A stretch of DNA of 64,000 bases from Diadophis punctatus similis (GCA_023053685.1 JALIGW010000004.1:82314297-82378296); one strand, 5' to 3'. Positions 46,312 through 57,866 are shown, numbered from the stretch's first letter. Made by a program: numbers and translations. Notes: generated from the sequence alone by a model not told the origin.

Positions 46312-46666
46312 CAGGGGTGGCTTCTAACTTAACTTGCTGCCAGTTCGCTTCCTCCCGCGCCACATGGGCGTGCCTCATGGGCATGCACACGCTTTGCATG
46401 TGCGCGCATGCGCAGTGCTGAAAAATCCCAAAAAAATCCCCTCTGCCCCAAAAGCCAAAAACAAGATGGCAACCGCATGCACAGTGCCGGAAACTCGGCT
46501 TCTGCGCATGCTCAGAAGAAATAAAAAATGTAAATTTTTTTTAAAAAGATGATGGCGCCCACGGACTGGCACCAACTGAACCGATTCCATGACATCATTG
46601 TGATGTCACCAGCGGGTCGTTACCAGTTCGGGCAAACCTGTCCAAACCAGGAGGAACCCACCTCTG
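46312..46666 (-). mobile_element. hAT-like MITE, family A, nested in LTR-like DNA
   Basis: 355 bp, CAGGGGTGGCTTCTAACTTA to GGAACCCACCTCTG, perfect 8-bp duplication GACTTGGT (46304-46311 and 46667-46674). One GCGCATGCGCA motif at 46404. Confidence 0.92.
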
Positions 46667-47108
46667 GACTTGGTATCCTGATTTTCGACTAGACTTTGGA
46701 CTCGGTTAGTGTTCAGTTTGGACTGGAATTTTGCATAGCAACTCTTGGCCATGCTGTGTGTGGTAACCAGACTGCACTGTGGGTTCTACTTGGAAACCTG
46801 CTGGGGAGTTTGAATAAAACCGAATTTTCATCAGATAATTTCACTAACAATGTCAGGGAGAGTGAAAAATAAAAGACAAAATTGTAGCCAAAATGATGAA
46901 AATCCTACCCTTTTTGGTAGGAGAAAAGATGGCAGAACTTGGAGGTGGAGTGAAAAGAGGAATCAGCCTAGAATCCCTATGTAGCCACAAGAGAACTAAA
47001 TTCAACCTCCCTTGAGTACTGTTAGTCCTTATCTAACTCTAATCAGGTGCTGACTATTGGTTGAGAATATTCCTGTGCATAGACTATTAGCAATAAATCA
47101 GTATAATT

Positions 47109-47358
47109 CAGGGGTCGGCAACCCACGGCTCTGGAGCCACATGTGGCTCTTTCATCCCTCAGCTGTGGCTCATTGTCGCCGGTTGGCTCCACAATTGATA
47201 GGGCTTTCGGTTAGGACAGGTAGAGAAAAAAGGACGCTGCGCTAGGAGGAGACTCTATGGTGGGGGAACCAGACTTCCGGTTGGCTCCAGAATTGAACGA
47301 GGGGCTTCCGGTTAGGACCTTTGTGGCTCTTTTGAGTGTTTAAGGTTGCCGACCCCTG
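47109..47358 (+). mobile_element. hAT-like MITE, family I
   Basis: 250 bp, CAGGGGTCGGCAACC to GGTTGCCGACCCCTG. Flanks GTATAATT and GTTTAATT (7 of 8). Confidence 0.9.
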
Positions 47359-47519
47359 GTTTAATTGAACTTCATGTGTGAGCCTGGTTTTTCGTGCCTG
47401 ACAGATACATGCACAAAGAGTTTTGGTATCCCTGTTGTAATCATTCGAACCCCTATGGAAACTCCTGAACCAATGAAGGAAGTAAAAAAAAACACCCCTA
47501 AATTAACTTTTTGAAGAAC

Positions 47520-48060
47520 CTCAATTGCTTTTGAACTTTCATTTTACCTTGGAATGCAGAGTTGCTAAACTGGATCTCGGAATTAGCCAATGCATTTCTG
47601 CATGCAACGCAATTGATTCCCTTCAGGTCAATACAGCATTACATTTTAATGTGGCTGTTTAGCTAAAAGGAATACTGTACTGTTTTTAGTAATCCTCGTA
47701 ATTAAGGTATTTGTATGCTGGTGCCATACATTTCCTGATCAAAATATTCATGAGTAGGGCTTAAGTGGTGGCTGCCTCTAATTTAAGACTACTTGAATCT
47801 TGAAGGCACATTTTCAAACTTCACTGAATACTAATTCAATGTTTATATCTTGACATTCAAGTTATTAATTTTTGCAATCTATTTCCTTACGTTGGAAAGA
47901 AAAAAAAGATGCCACATATTTAAAGAAGTTAGACGTCTGTAATAATTTCCGAAGAAGACACGTTTTACTCCATTAAAAGTTATTACACTTGCTAACATTT
48001 CCTCACAAGAAAATTCTAACTGTATGAGTAGAATCTTCCGTAATAAAAAGTATGGATGCC
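47520..48060. promoter_or_regulatory. Candidate conserved non-coding element
   Basis: A 0.5-kb repeat-free, AT-rich stretch with CCAATGCATTTCTGCATGC, CGTAATTAAGG and AAAATATTCATGAG. It resembles developmental enhancer-type conserved elements, which are common in introns of large neuronal genes. No comparison was possible. Confidence 0.25.
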
Positions 48061-48164
48061 ATTTTTTTTTTTTTTTTTTTGTAGATATGCTTACTGTGAG
48101 TGGTTTCAGTTTTTAAAGATTTTCAAGCAACTAGAAATAGACGGGAAAAAAAGGCACCATGGAA

Positions 48165-48325
48165 CCCAGAACACTCAAAGTTGTGGATGCTCCATCACTC
48201 GGGGGTTTTCAAAATAGACTGGACAATCATTTCACTGGGATGGTACAAGGTCTCCTGCATTGAGCCAGGGGTTAGACTAGAAGACCTCCGGAGTCTCTTC
48301 CAGCCCTACGGTTCTATGTTCCAAA
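48165..48325 (+). mobile_element. CR1 3' end
   Basis: VVDAPSLGGFQNRLDNHFTG-like block, then the 3' signature ending CTACGGTTCTATG. Confidence 0.85.
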
Positions 48326-48429
48326 ATTGTACACCATATATGAAAATATGCAGCAGATTATGCAGCCAAATGAACAATTAAATAAAGATCACAGTTAAAT
48401 AAGATCCACAAACAAACAAACCTCAGTTG

Positions 48430-49215
48430 AATCACTTAAAAAAGTGGCCCCCAATCTTCTGGGCTCCAGGAACCAGCTCAGTGGAGAGAGGTTTTTCCAT
48501 GGACTGGAGAGATTGTGGTTTTGTGGGCTGCCTGCATCCCACTGTTGTGGCCTGCCAGCGGCCAGCAGAGCTGGCAGCAGATTCGGACAGTGAGGAGGTT
48601 GGGGAGGAACATGGGCCAGTCCTGGAGCCTGGGGAAGGCTCGGACGAGTGCTCTGCGTCAGAGGCAGAGATGGGGCCAGGGCCGTACGACAGTTATCAGC
48701 TGCCTCCGGAGTCAGACAACAGCGAGGCAGAGGAACAGCTGGAGCCTGTTCCCAGTGTGCGCATGCGCAGAGCTGCCAGACGAAGGGAACAGCTGAGGAA
48801 CAAGGGTCGACTTGGGAGTAAAGCCACAGGTGGACGATGAATGGCCCCTCCCATAGGGAATAAAAGAGGTGCGAAAGGGGAGGGGAGTTTGCAGGAGACA
48901 ATTAGTTCGCTTAATTGGTTCGTGACTCTCAGAGACTCCTTGCCAAGTTTTGAAGATATCGGCCTGGCAGCTGTCCAAGACAGATAAGGTCTGTCACTGT
49001 AAATTTACCCTTGAAAGACTTTGCTGGATGTGAATGAGAAGAATTCACAGAAACTTAATAAAAAGGGGTTTTTGTCGGGACAAAGAGTCTGCTTCATGGT
49101 TTGTAGAATCCTAGGTCAGAACACCCACAGATGGGGCTTTGCTTGTTTGTGTGGCCTAGTTTCTGGCTTGCCGTGGCCCGGTGCCATTCCACGGACCAGA
49201 GGTTGGGGACCCTTG
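48430..49215 (-). mobile_element. hAT-like MITE, family G, split by an LTR
   Basis: AAGTGGCCCCCAATCTTCTG start, resumes at 49124 and ends AGAGGTTGGGGACCCTTGAT, inverted ends interrupted by the LTR at 48543. Confidence 0.8.
48543..49123 (+). mobile_element. Solo LTR (second family), nested in MITE G
   Basis: 581 bp, TGTTGTGGCCTGCCAGC to CTAGGTCAGAACA, perfect 5-bp duplication CCCAC (48538-48542 and 49124-49128). GGGAATAAAAGAGG may serve as a TATA-like box and CTTAATAAAAAGG as a poly(A) signal; a TGCGCATGCGCA motif lies at 48758. An acidic open frame (to 48840) crosses it but matches no domain I know. Confidence 0.88.
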
Positions 49216-50540
49216 ATTTAAGAGACCAAAATTGGTAAACATGCTTTTTTCTTTCTTTGAAACCAAACCCTAACATTAACAACTGTGTCCTAATTGAGAT
49301 ATCAGCTACAGTATTCTAAGCTAACATAGCCTTCTAGAGGTTTTAAAAGCACAATTCCGTGAATGTCAGCCGGCAGTGCTAAGCAAAGGTTTCTGGAATA
49401 TCTCTTGAATGGCATTTTTTTTGTATCGTGGGATAATTACAGCAGCGAGTGCAGCGAAAGGTTATTCAAACATGTCAAGAGATAGATGGAAAGTGCTTTG
49501 TTTACCCATAATATATTTACATATAAGAGATTTATTTACACATGATATGAACACTTGCAACCAAATATGAAAAATAATTCCTAAAGCAATATTCTTTCTG
49601 TTGCTGGCAAAATAATACTGTGGAAGCAAAGACATTGTCTCAAACAACAACAACAACCTCCCCCTTTTTTTACGACAAATATCCTGAGTGTCATTTCAGC
49701 GTAAAATCAAATCTGAATTACAGGAAGGATAATGTTTAAAAACAAGGCAATGTCACTGCAGTAGCGATAATATTATCAGCACGATGCAGGAATTCTGCAG
49801 ACAAGAATCCATGTATTAATAAATACCAGGAACAAGGTTGTGGCGTTGCGACTGTAAAAGGCCTGTTTGACATTCATGTCTGGCTGCAAGGCATCCTCGG
49901 TCGTGAGAGGTTCACATTCAACAGAGAATACAAATAATGAGGCAACAGAAGCCTTGATTGGCTTCTGGAACATGATCCCTTCACAAGATTTGTAGACCAT
50001 AATGGACAGACGTGGAAGAAGCTAAGCACCAGATCACGAGAGTATGAGCCAGTGGTTAGAGAAGGATACCTCACTGGTAGCCTCACACCACAAGGAGCAA
50101 TGACATGCATTTAATTTCGCAGCTACTACATTTGTTGGCCGAGCAGGGACAAAAATAGCCAGAGAAATTAAGAAATTAAACAAGTTCCTTGATGATGGGG
50201 TCCAGCACGAGCTCTCAAATGCTTGGAAGAATAAACCTTTGGTCCCGGGGACCGACTCGGATTGGATCCCGCAGGATTAGTAGAGATATCTGCAGGATAC
50301 CTGATCCTTTCATTATCCATTCGATTTTTTCTTTCTTTCATTATCGGCTGCACCAGAGAAACATTTCTGAAGAAACCCTCTCTAACGAATGGAAGTTCAG
50401 GACGTCGGACAACAATGGGAAGTTTTGAATCCTACTTCGAAGAAACCCCATCAAAAATGTTTAGTGAGCCTGCATTGCAGAGAAAACTGGGAGAGAATGC
50501 TTAAAAATCAGTATTGAACTGCGGCTCAATTGCAGAGAGC

Positions 50541-51096
50541 CAGGGGTGATATTTACTTATGTCACGCAGTGATTTTGTATTGCCTGTTACATGTATATGC
50601 AGGGAGATGCATCCCTATCAAATATAATGGTTTATTCCTGAGCACGTGATTTATGTTCCTAGTACGCATGTGTACATTCCTTCATTCTTTTTGTTCTCTG
50701 CTTCATGACGAAGCAACATCTCTTTTATATAGCCAGTATGTAATTAACTATTTTTGATAAGAAATAAATATCTTATTCATTAGAATTATAATGCGGTTTA
50801 TTTTGACAATGTCAGAGTTCCAGGAAAAGATTCATTTCGCCTCTGATAAGAGTAATTCTTATCTCAACACTTACCTTTATACCGGTTCACAAATGTGAGC
50901 GTGTGCGCACTCTTGCTTCGCTCGCACCACTTCCGCACATGCACACATCCTTCTGCGCATGCACCCGGCCTTAAAAAAACATACCTAAAAAGGACGAAAT
51001 AGAGCCAGGGTGGGTGGGCAGGCCCACCCGCGATTTCCGCTACCAGTTCAGGCGAACCGGTCCGAACCAGCCCGAACCGGCAGAATACCACGTCTG
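50541..51096 (-). mobile_element. hAT-like MITE, family A-related, split by LTR1
   Basis: CAGGGGTGATATTTACTTA start, CGAACCGGCAGAATACCACG end; flanks CAGAGAGC and CAGATAGC (7 of 8). Confidence 0.82.
50560..50869 (+). mobile_element. Solo LTR, family LTR1, nested in MITE A
   Basis: 310 bp, TGTCACGCAG to TTATCTCAACA, CTTA repeated on both sides (50556-50559 and 50870-50873). Closest to the copy at 5396, with small deletions. Confidence 0.83.
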
Positions 51097-51104
51097 CAGA
51101 TAGC

Positions 51105-51275
51105 CCTTGGTGTCCTCTGAGCTTGTTTGTTTTCTTGCAAACGTTTCATTACCAAAGTAGGTGACATCATCATGCTAGGGTAATGAAGGCTAGGCATTTT
51201 CAGGGCTAGGTAATTGTATTTGCTAATGAAACGCTTGCAAGAAAACAACCAAGCTCAGACAGCACCAAGGAGCCC
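51105..51275. mobile_element. Hairpin MITE
   Basis: CCTTGGTGTCCTCTGAGCTT and CTTGCAAACGTTTCATTACC are answered by AATGAAACGCTTGCAAG and AAGCTCAGACAGCACCAAGG, arms of about 50 nt. Confidence 0.7.
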
Positions 51276-51714
51276 AAGGGAAAAGTACATTTGTCCTAAA
51301 GAGAGTTACAACAGATGCAGGAAATAGTTCAAATTATGTAAGCAACGTTCAAATTATTGGCCAAGGAAAAAGCAGAGTACAGTTCGAAAGGAAGTAGAAT
51401 ATCAAGTCCCCATCATCCAGACCTCGAACCACAAATAGTCCAGGCTTACAAGCTATTTGTTTCCAGAAACAGTGCTTCTTAGAGCGAAAATCCTTCAAGT
51501 GTTCAAACACCTCTGATGTGTCTTTCACAAGAAGCAATTGAAAATCAGACTGCACTCCTGGCAAAGTGCCTTCTCTTGACAAACCCTTCAATCTTCAGCT
51601 AAACCGTTTGGTCCCTGTATCTTTGCATGTCAACCTATCCTAGCACTGAAAAGACTTGTATCGCAATCTGACTGGGGTGTCCATAGGGTGGGGTTCGGGA
51701 TACCTATTGATTTA

Positions 51715-52150
51715 TAAAAGACTAGTAGCTGGATACCCATGCTTCGCTACGAAACTATGTGATCGGGCTTGATAAATTGACAATTAGAGCCTGAAAATTA
51801 ATGAGTAGTTATGATCGGGCTTGATACATTGGCCCACACCACTTCTGAGTGAAGGAGTGGACGTCTGCCAGTTTTAACTGAGGTAACGGAATGCGAGGCA
51901 ACTGTCAGTTGGAACAGGGTTCTTTTCAGGTGGGGAGGGGGAGTAGAACGTCTAACTCCTTAGCATCAGAGCATGTTAATAATAATTTAAGAAATACTAA
52001 TGATCGGATGGTCATTTCGAAAAATGCTTTCTTAGCGAGCACCTTGAAGCCAAGAGGAACATACATGCCAAGTTTCAAGTTTGTAGGCTTTACGGTTCTG
52101 GAGATTTCATGATGCATGAGTGGTATTTGGCTTTTATATATATAGATTAT
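51715..52150 (+). mobile_element. Unclassified repeat, family H
   Basis: AGACTAGTAGCTGGATACCC start, AACAGGGTTCTTTTCAGGTG, GAAGCCAAGAGGAACATACA and TTTTATATATATAGATTAT end. The complement copy is at 33405. Confidence 0.6.
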
Positions 52151-52189
52151 AAAAAGACAAATAAAAAAATAATTACAATATTCAAAACT

Positions 52190-52712
52190 ACACCCTGTAT
52201 ACTGCACGAGTCAGAAAGAGGGCTGTGAAAATATCTACAGACCCCTCACATCCTGGACATAAACTGTTTCAGCTTCTTCCCTCGGGACAACACTATAGCC
52301 AACACAACTAGACACCAAAACAACTAGACATAAAGATAATTTCTTCCCCTGCCCCATGCCATCACTTTGCTAAACAACTAATTCCCACAATACTGTAAAA
52401 CTACCTAATAGGGCTGTATTACTATTATCCTTCTCATCTTTCTTATTACCTATTTCCTTAGCTTCTTCATGCCGTAACTTTGCTGCTTGCATCTTATCAT
52501 TCATATTGACTGTTTATTTAGTATTCTAGTATGATTTATGTTGATTGCTTATTTAGCATCCTATGGCCATCACTGAGTGTTGTATCTTATGCTTTATGAT
52601 GATTGCATTGTATGATTACGAGCATGACTTATCACTTGTTGCTTGTATGCACACTGAGAGCTTATGCACCGGAGACAAATTTCTTTTGTGTCCAATCACA
52701 CTTGGGCAATAA
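52190..52712 (+). mobile_element. LINE3 3' end
   Basis: Begins at CTGTATACTGCACGAGTCAG, encodes RVRKRAVKISTDP-like and LDTKTTRHKDNFF-like blocks with breaks, and ends TCACACTTGGGCAATAAAGA. Confidence 0.8.
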
Positions 52713-52918
52713 AGAAGGAAGGAAGGAAGGAAGGAAGGAAGAAGGGAAGAAAGAAAAGAAGGAAAGAAGGAAGGAAGAAAGGAAGAAAGGAAAGAAGGAA
52801 GGAAGGAAGGAAGGAAGAAGGGAAGAAAGAAAAGAAGAAAGAAAGGAAGGAAGGAAGGAAGGAAGGAAGGAAGGAAGGAAGGAAGGAAGGAAGGAAGGAA
52901 GGAAGAAAGGAAGAAAGA
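52711..52918. repeat. (GGAA)n microsatellite at a LINE3 tail
   Basis: GGAA and GAAA units start directly at CAATAAAGAAGGAAGG. Confidence 0.97.
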
Positions 52919-53372
52919 TCTTAAAACTATAGAAAAAATAAGGACTAAGGGACGGATAGCTTGGGGATGAGGTCTTTTTACCCCATCAACCACCTCCAGG
53001 GGAGAGTGTCCCCTGGTGCCCCAAATCAACCCACCCAACCCAAGTTTTAATAACCTTCTAAAAGACCAGAAGAGTAGGAGCAGTTCTTATCTCCAGTGGT
53101 AGAGTGTTCCATAGGGATGGGGCCACAGCAGAAAATGTTCCCCTTGAACCGCCTGCTGGAATTCCTTAACAAATGGGATCAGAGGCAGGCCTCTTCCATT
53201 GGTTGTGAGTGGGGTGGGTTAATCCCATTGGGGTGAGATGGCTCCTTGGATACACTAGACCCATGCCTATACATTACTATAAAATCAACATGGTGGCCAC
53301 AACTGCAGGATTGAAGTCTTTCCCCTTTGTTACGCGTCATTGCACTGAGCAATAGCAGTAGCCCTTAAACTT

Positions 53373-53373
53373 A

Positions 53374-53432
<59 letters not shown>
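53373..53432. repeat. (GAT)n microsatellite
   Basis: About 20 pure units. Confidence 0.98.
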
Positions 53433-53438
<6 letters not shown>

Positions 53439-54017
53439 AGGATGTCCTTGTGACCATCACCCATGACCTGATTACCCTGAGATTGAATTGCTGCAAAGGA
53501 CTCTACTTTTCCATATTATCTTCAACTGGTACAGAACGGTTTACTCTGTCACAGAAACGCAGCCAGCGCTGAAGTTTGTGTAGAGCTTTTTGCTTCAAAG
53601 AAGAGAGCAGACGGGCTATTTATAGACCTCGGTTTTTAACTTGTTCATCTTCCAAGGATTTAAGGGCAAAGCTACACAGTACACAAGGATTGAGTATAAC
53701 ATTAATTAGAAGCTGTTTATATTCCTCAGGTGTTTTTGAAAAATAGATAATTTGCTGTAGGTAACTGTAGGCGGAAGGGATTAATTATTCTGTTTGTTTA
53801 CTAATTTTTCTATGACCATCGTCTTTCATCCCAGCTTCTGGAAGCAAAGCATCAGTCTCAAATTGAAGCTCTTATTCTATTTGTCAAGGTTCCAAATAGT
53901 TTGCCACTATTATTAATTTTTACCAAATTATTTTCGTTAAGACTGCCATGTAATATTATATGTGTGTGTACATGTGTGTGTGTACAGATATATACACACA
54001 TATCATTCTGCCTTATC

Positions 54018-54320
54018 CATCCATCCATCCATTATCCATCCATCCATCCATCCATCCATATCCATCCATCCATCCATCCATCCATCCATCCATCCATATC
54101 CATCCATCCATCCATCCATATCCATCCATCCAACCTTACATTAATTATTCTTCCATCCATCTATTCATGTATTATCTATGTCCATCCGTCTGTCTGTCTG
54201 TCTGTCCATCCATTCGTCCATCCATCCATCCATCCATCTCCATCCATCCAACATTACATTATCTATTCTTACATCTATCTATTCATGTATTATCTCTGTC
54301 TGTCCATCCATCCATTAGGC
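54018..54320. repeat. (CCAT)n/(CTGT)n microsatellite with duplicated spacer
   Basis: CCAT blocks. The spacer ACATTA..ATTATTCTTCCATC..ATTCATGTATTATCT occurs twice (about 54136 and 54250). Confidence 0.95.
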
Positions 54321-54339
54321 TACCATACCGAGGTAGGCT

Positions 54340-54520
54340 TCTACTTACAGAAGACTTCATTTAGTGACCGTTCAAAGCTACAACAGCACTGAAAGAAGTG
54401 ATTTACAACCGGTTCTCACGCTTATGAGCATCACAGCATCCTCACGGTCACATGATGAAAATGCAGAGGCTTGGCAACTGGCATGTACTTATGACTGTTG
54501 CAGGGACAAGTGATCAGGAA
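54340..54520 (+). mobile_element. MITE family C fragment
   Basis: CTTACAGAAGACTTCATTTAG, GGTTCTCACGCTTATGAGCA and GGTCACATGATGAAAATGC; diverged. Confidence 0.5.
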
Positions 54521-54524
54521 AAAA

Positions 54525-54715
54525 CTGTCCTTGTGTCTAGTTGTCTTTGTGTGCAGTGCTCTATAGCATCGTTTTGAGGGTAGGAGTTGAAGCAATTTAT
54601 GTCCAGGATGAGGGGTCAGTAAACATTTTCACGGCCCTCTTTTTGACTCGTGCAGTATACAGGTCCTCAATAGAAGGCAGGTTGGTAGCAATTGTTTTTT
54701 CTACTGTTTATGATG
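54525..54715 (-). mobile_element. LINE3 fragment
   Basis: Complement of the LINE3 coding end: the minus strand gives CTGTATACTGCACGAGTCAA followed by the RVKKRAVK block, and GGTAGCAATTGTTTTTTCTA beyond. Confidence 0.75.
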
Positions 54716-55124
54716 CAGGAATCAGCAATTAAGAAAATCCCAGATGATGTTCATGCAAAAATTGGTTTGTCCAAAGGGATCTTCCTTTATAAAACATTAA
54801 TTGTTCCAACACCATACGGTGAATATGTTTAAGTATTATTTTCTTAGCAGCAATACTGATTTCTAACTAATTCTGAAGGTTTTATGTCTAATTCTACTCC
54901 GATTCCAGTGTAGCATGATATACTAATATCTCACAAATTCTACTTTTCTTAATGATTTTGAATAAGGTTGAAGAGATGGATCAACAATCAGAAAACTGCC
55001 TGCTGAACATCTATTAAGCTGGTATTTTTAAATCTACGTATCACTGACATTTTCTTCCCAATCTATACCCCATATCTTAGGTGGTAGGATTTTTTTTGTT
55101 CTATTTTTCATTCAGTTTGCGGGG

Positions 55125-55560
55125 GGGGGAACGGAACATGTTGAAGCACTCTTCTTCCCTTAATTTAAAAGTGCTGAATGGGCTTTTGAAGTACATTAAT
55201 TTGTGTGAGACAATTAATAACTGGGGAGAAGATGCGTATGAGCGCATTGTGAGGTTGACATGTCCATCCATTAGAACCTCTGTCGAGGAGACTCTGCTGA
55301 ATAAGGAATCTAGTTCATTATACAAAAGTATTTCCGCTTGAAACTAATTTCAATTCAGTACAGATCATGAAGGGGTTCACTTGATACCGTAACTTTGCCA
55401 AGTGGTGGATGAATTACTCTCACTATTCATTCTTCTTATTAAGCTCTGTGATGGAGGATTTTAATTGCATGTGGCTATTTGTGTTTCTCATTGGAGAAAG
55501 CAATTATGTTTGGAAGTTAATGGTAAAAGGAATACCAGGCCATCAAAGAACATGGTAGAT
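55125..55560. promoter_or_regulatory. Candidate conserved non-coding element
   Basis: Repeat-free block between microsatellites, with TTAATTTGTGTGAGACAATT and GAGGATTTTAATTGCATGTGG. An 86-codon open frame crosses it but has no recognisable domain and no splice context, so I prefer a non-coding reading. Confidence 0.25.
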
Positions 55561-55690
55561 GGACACCATCAAAGCTGACACCACCAAGAATAAGAAAAAG
55601 CAGTGCAAGATTGGAAGGTGTAGAGATGTGGAGTGACCTGGGCCATATGATCTCCAAGAATGATTCACTCTTCATTCATCCATGACTGAA

Positions 55691-55691
55691 T

Positions 55692-55748
<57 letters not shown>

Positions 55749-55975
55749 TCCTCTTCCTCCTCCTCCTCCTCCTCCCCCTCCTCCTCCTCCTCCTCCTCCT
55801 CCTCCTCCTCTTCCTCCTCTTCTTCTTCTTCTTCTTCTTCTTCTTCTTCTTCTTCTTCTTCTTCTTCTTCTTCTTTCTTCTTCTTCTCCTCTTTCTCCTT
55901 CTTCTTCTCCTTCTTCTCATCAGCATCTCTCCATCATCATCACCATCTCCTCCTCCTCCTCCTCTTTTCCACCTC

Positions 55976-56030
<55 letters not shown>

Positions 56031-56222
56031 TCCTCCTCCTCCTGAGCATCTCTTCTTCATCTCGTTCTTCATCTCCTCCTCCTCCTCCTCCTCCTCCTCC
56101 TCCTCCTCCTCTTCTTCTTCTTTCTTCTTCTTCTCCTCTTTCTCCTTCTTCTTCTCCTTCTTCTCATCAGCATCTCTCCATCATCACCACCATCTCCTCC
56201 TCCTCCTCCTCTTTTCCACCTC

Positions 56223-56271
<49 letters not shown>

Positions 56272-56522
56272 TCCTCCTCCTCCTGAGCATCTCTTCTTCA
56301 TCTCGTTCTTCATCTCGTTCTTCATCTCCTCCTCCTCCTCCTCCTCCTCCTCCTCCTCCTCCTCCTCCTCCTCCTCCTCCTCCTCCTCCTCCTCTTCTTC
56401 TTCTTCTTCTTCTTCTTCTTCTTCTTCTTCTTCTTCTTCTTCTTCTTCTTCTTCTCATCAGCATCTCTCCTTCATCATCATCACCATCTCCTCCTCCTCC
56501 TCCTCCTCCTCTTTTCCACCTC

Positions 56523-56592
<70 letters not shown>
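55691..56592. repeat. 0.9-kb trinucleotide array (TCA, TCC, TTC) with higher-order units
   Basis: Alternating (TCA)n, (TCC)n and (TTC)n blocks. A compound unit with CTCATCAGCATCTCTCCATC, CTCTTTTCCACCTCCTCC and CTGAGCATCTCTTCTTCATC recurs near 55915, 56163 and 56455. On the MAGI2 transcript it reads GAT, GGA and GAA. It ends 158 nt from the exon donor at 56750. Confidence 0.97.
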
Positions 56593-56721
56593 TGTGTTTC
56601 ACTCTTTACTGAGGAAATAAATTGCCAAAACTGCCCTCTCTTCTAAATGTAAGGAAACACATATTGTGACGGATTCGAATGTGATGTCCTAATGCAAATC
56701 TCGAATACAGGAGAAACATCA

Positions 56722-56985
<264 letters not shown>

Positions 56986-57519
56986 TTATTGCTAAACAGT
57001 CTATGCACAGGAATCTTCTCAACCAAGGATTAGCACCTGCTTAGAGTTAGTTAAGTGTCAGCAGCATTCAAGGGGGGATTGGACTAAGTTCACTTGTGGC
57101 TATGTAGGGATTCTAAGCTGATGTCTCTTTTCACTCCGCCCCAGATTTGCTTCATCCACCATCAGACTCCCAAATGATTTGCACAAAGTTCATTGCATAA
57201 GGACTTCACAACTGGGTTCTCAACTAACACAACTCCTTAGTGCAGCTTTCTAATCAATGAACTCTAACTATGGATGTGTGTTTTATTTCTTTCTCCTGTG
57301 TTGGAAAAGTGCTAGAAGGAAGTCATTCATTAGGAGGCAATAAAACATAAAATAAAAAAATTCTTAACAGCAGCAAACAAGAAAGAAATCAGGATTTTTT
57401 TGAAATATTTTTTATTGTTTTATATTATACATTTCTTTTCTATGTTGAGCAGTGTGCTATCTAGGTGTCCAAGGTGTTAACATATGAACGTACAAACATC
57501 GTTGTCATCATTATACTCA

Positions 57520-57569
57520 TGTATGTATGTATGTATGTATGTATGTATGTATGTATGCATGCATACATA

Positions 57570-57610
<41 letters not shown>
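57520..57610. repeat. (ATGT)n(CA)n microsatellite
   Basis: Adjacent pure blocks. Confidence 0.97.
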
Positions 57611-57612
<2 letters not shown>

Positions 57613-57711
57613 AGGAAGCAGTATGCTCCTTCCCATATTTGGGTATACCAGGGTGACTCGACAGAAAAAAAAACATATAACCCTTCCCTGGTACAAGCTG
57701 ATATAGGAGGA

Positions 57712-57866
57712 GAGCCTGTGGCTTAGAGATTAAAGGTACTGCCTTACAAAGCAGGCTGCCCAGGTTCAAATCCCAGTAAGGGTATGGCTAGCTGATGAAA
57801 GCTAAATAGCTTGAAATAGATCTATACTAGTATCCCTTCATTTTCATTATCAGCAAAAATACATTA
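57712..57866 (+). mobile_element. tRNA-derived SINE (group 1)
   Basis: GAGCCTGTGGCTTAGAGATT head, GGTTCAAATCCCAGTAAGGG B-box, TAGCTGATGAAAGCTAAATAG body, TTTTCATTATCAGC tail. Confidence 0.8.

Larger units (their letters stand above)
45386..46853 (+). mobile_element. Probable LTR segments (two related copies)
   Basis: Two related starts, TGTCATGGATCCACTTTTGG (45386) and TGTCATGTCTCCCTTGGATG (45959), each followed by an acidic-coding GAG-rich block and a CTATTTA(AT)C segment. The second ends near GAATAAAACCG and CACTAACA. A MITE lies inside. No reverse transcriptase or gag seen and no clear flanking duplication. Confidence 0.45.

Noticed and set aside
48427..48840. 137-codon acidic frame as a gene
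   Set aside because: It begins in MITE G and continues in the LTR inserted into it, so the frame is a chance join.
54018..54320. CRISPR-like array
   Set aside because: Repeats are 4-nt units without spacers of constant length; vertebrate DNA.
55682..56620. 312-codon His/Leu/Ser frame
   Set aside because: Trinucleotide array on the strand opposite to MAGI2; no coding signal.
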